Shown one piece after another: positions 26,599 through 27,295 of a DNA stretch of 27,295 nucleotides; position 1 is the stretch's first letter, and each line of letters opens with the position of its first letter. The DNA is from a virus. The position numbers and the translations under genes were made by a program. The stretch lies in the IMG/VR virus record IMGVR_UViG_3300025626_000105, positions 1 through 27,295 of that record; one strand, written 5' to 3'. The notes below the pieces were generated by a model. The model saw nothing but the letters and a program-made list of their open reading frames with translations, searched no databases and was not told the origin of the DNA.

Positions 26599-26754
26599 TT
26601 ATTTAATTTTTTTATATATATTAATTGTAGTATAAACTATAGTAAGCACTAACACTAATGTTTGTAAAGTTGGATTAATGTTATGTGCCATATCTGAGCT
26701 AGCAAATAATGCTGTAATATTTAAGCCGTATATTTTCAAATCTGTATTTATCAT
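26599..26754 (-). CDS. Small single-span membrane protein of the lysis cassette
   Basis: A 51-codon gene whose ATG overlaps the holin stop (ATGA, bases 26751-26754) and whose stop lies 6 nt before the peptidase start. The protein begins MINTDLKIYGLNITALFASS. One hydrophobic helix spans about residues 29-47 (TLQTLVLVLTIVYTTINIYK), and it ends in a Lys-rich tail. The opening is shared with an incomplete copy upstream of the holin. It could be an antiholin, a second holin or a pinholin-like partner; the sequence does not decide. Proteins starting with the IYGLN motif and ending in one helix recur in marine phages as I recall. Confidence 0.7.
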   Translation of the reverse strand: MINTDLKIYGLNITALFASSDMAHNINPTLQTLVLVLTIVYTTINIYKKIK

Positions 26755-27164
26755 TTATGCTTGTTGTTTCCGAACACTTTTTCAACACCCCGAGATCCAA
26801 AATAGCCTCCAATGACTATAGTCAATAGTCCTGTTATATCATCTAATGGGTAGCCCATATACCAACCAGCAACGTATGATGTTACTAAAAACACCAATGT
26901 TAACGGTCGTACGTTAGCCGCAAGCCAGCTTCCTGACCGGGCATCTGCAACCCATCTTCTTGTTGTGCCGTCAATTTCAGCACGTTCAATTTTTAATTTT
27001 TCTAAGGCAACTTCTTTGTCTTCGGGTGCCATATCACTGCCACCAATTATAGCTTCTATCACAGAACCAACTGGTGTATCACCAGCAATAGCTCCAACAA
27101 CGCTAGGAATTTTCTGTAGTAGAAATTTCCCAACGTTGGTGTCTTTAAATTTTTTCTTTCCCAT
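26751..27164 (-). CDS. Holin, GTA-type three-helix family
   Basis: A 137-residue protein. A weakly hydrophobic N-terminal segment (about 20-41) is followed by a charged helix (PEDKEVALEKLKIERAEIDG). The RPLTLVFLVTSYVAGWYMGY helix (about 86-105) and a final helix (about 110-125, TGLLTIVIGGYFGSRG) follow. The sequence SGSWLAANVRPLTLV followed by two spans and a basic end is typical of the 3TM holin family used for gene-transfer-agent release. It opens the inner membrane so the M15 peptidase can escape. The start has an AGGAG-like element 7 nt upstream, unlike other genes here, lying inside the overlapping micro-ORF. Confidence 0.78.
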   Translation of the reverse strand: MGKKKFKDTNVGKFLLQKIPSVVGAIAGDTPVGSVIEAIIGGSDMAPEDKEVALEKLKIERAEIDGTTRRWVADARSGSWLAANVRPLTLVFLVTSYVAGWYMGYPLDDITGLLTIVIGGYFGSRGVEKVFGNNKHK

Positions 27165-27210
27165 AGACTGCTCCTAAATTTAGTCCGTATATGCGTAGGT
27201 CTTGTATCAT
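27145..27210 (-). pseudogene. Truncated micro-ORF with the IYGLN start motif
   Basis: A 21-codon frame, MIQDLRIYGLNLGAVYGKEKI, starts at 27210 on the last base of the upstream stop and ends 20 nt inside the holin gene. Its first 12 residues closely match the start of the membrane protein at 26754 (MINTDLKIYGLN). The hydrophobic helix expected after the motif is missing. I read it as the leftover 5' end of a second copy of that gene, cut by the holin start. A leader peptide coupling holin translation is the alternative. Confidence 0.5.
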
Positions 27211-27295
27211 TAGTTTCCGCTTCCTTCGTTATATAATTCAGTTACTTCCGATAGAGTCAATATTTTGTCATACATTTTAACTTTACTTATCTTTC
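27210..27295 (-). CDS. C-terminal end of a LamG/concanavalin-like protein, partial
   Basis: The last 27 residues of a gene entering from the right edge: KISKVKMYDKILTLSEVTEL, then YNEGSGN and a TAA. The pattern of a V-x-M-Y-D-K-x-L strand, then L-S-x-x-E-V-x-x-L-Y-N-x-G is the usual closing of LamG/concanavalin A-like lectin domains. An internal ATG at 27275 would give only 21 residues, so I prefer the longer open frame. A lectin-tipped protein just before a holin fits a tail fibre or adhesin, as in T7, where the fibre gene precedes the holin. Only the tail end is visible. Confidence 0.55.
   Translation of the reverse strand, partial: KISKVKMYDKILTLSEVTELYNEGSGN

Overview
This window looks like the structural and lysis half of a podovirus-type phage infecting a Bacteroidota host, probably a marine flavobacterium. 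It is AT-rich, and every gene I can support lies on the minus strand, so transcription runs from right to left. Genes overlap or sit a few bases apart. Starts are preceded by A/T-rich sequence rather than a Shine-Dalgarno motif, as is usual in Bacteroidota. TerL, portal, major capsid and ring-protein sequences resemble those of Cellulophaga-type and crAss-like podoviruses. That placement is from memory of the families and was not searched. I see no tRNA, integrase, CRISPR array or insertion sequence.

Layout in transcription order: (1) 27295-26023 holds the tail end of a LamG-like protein (probable fibre or adhesin), a micro-ORF, a holin, a small membrane protein, an M15 peptidase endolysin and a small conserved protein. 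(2) 26022-22978 holds a tandem GroES-like co-chaperonin candidate, a small helical protein and the large terminase. (3) 22973-17937 holds portal, scaffold and major capsid, closed by a clear UUCG-loop terminator. (4) 17871-15452 holds a conserved unknown and two ring/adaptor proteins. (5) 15361-6261 holds a tail nozzle (muzzle) that appears to be split over three large ORFs, with a 76-codon ORF between the first two. Bacteroidota-type FN3/Ig-like modules, and a BACON-like domain, fill the break points. (6) 6245-1 holds three virion proteins of about 235, 701 and more than 1124 residues, in the order and sizes of T7 gp14-gp15-gp16. The largest carries an HEGIH zincin motif and runs off the left edge.

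Read as a T7-type map, the order is fibre, holin, endolysin, terminase, portal, scaffold, capsid, adaptor, nozzle, ejection proteins. The genes would together build a capsid, load DNA, assemble a short tail decorated with Ig-like arms, store ejected proteins in the head, and lyse the cell. The points most worth a second look are the split and decorated nozzle, the GC-rich island inside terL, the duplicated IYGLN start on both sides of the holin, and the tandem GroES-like protein.
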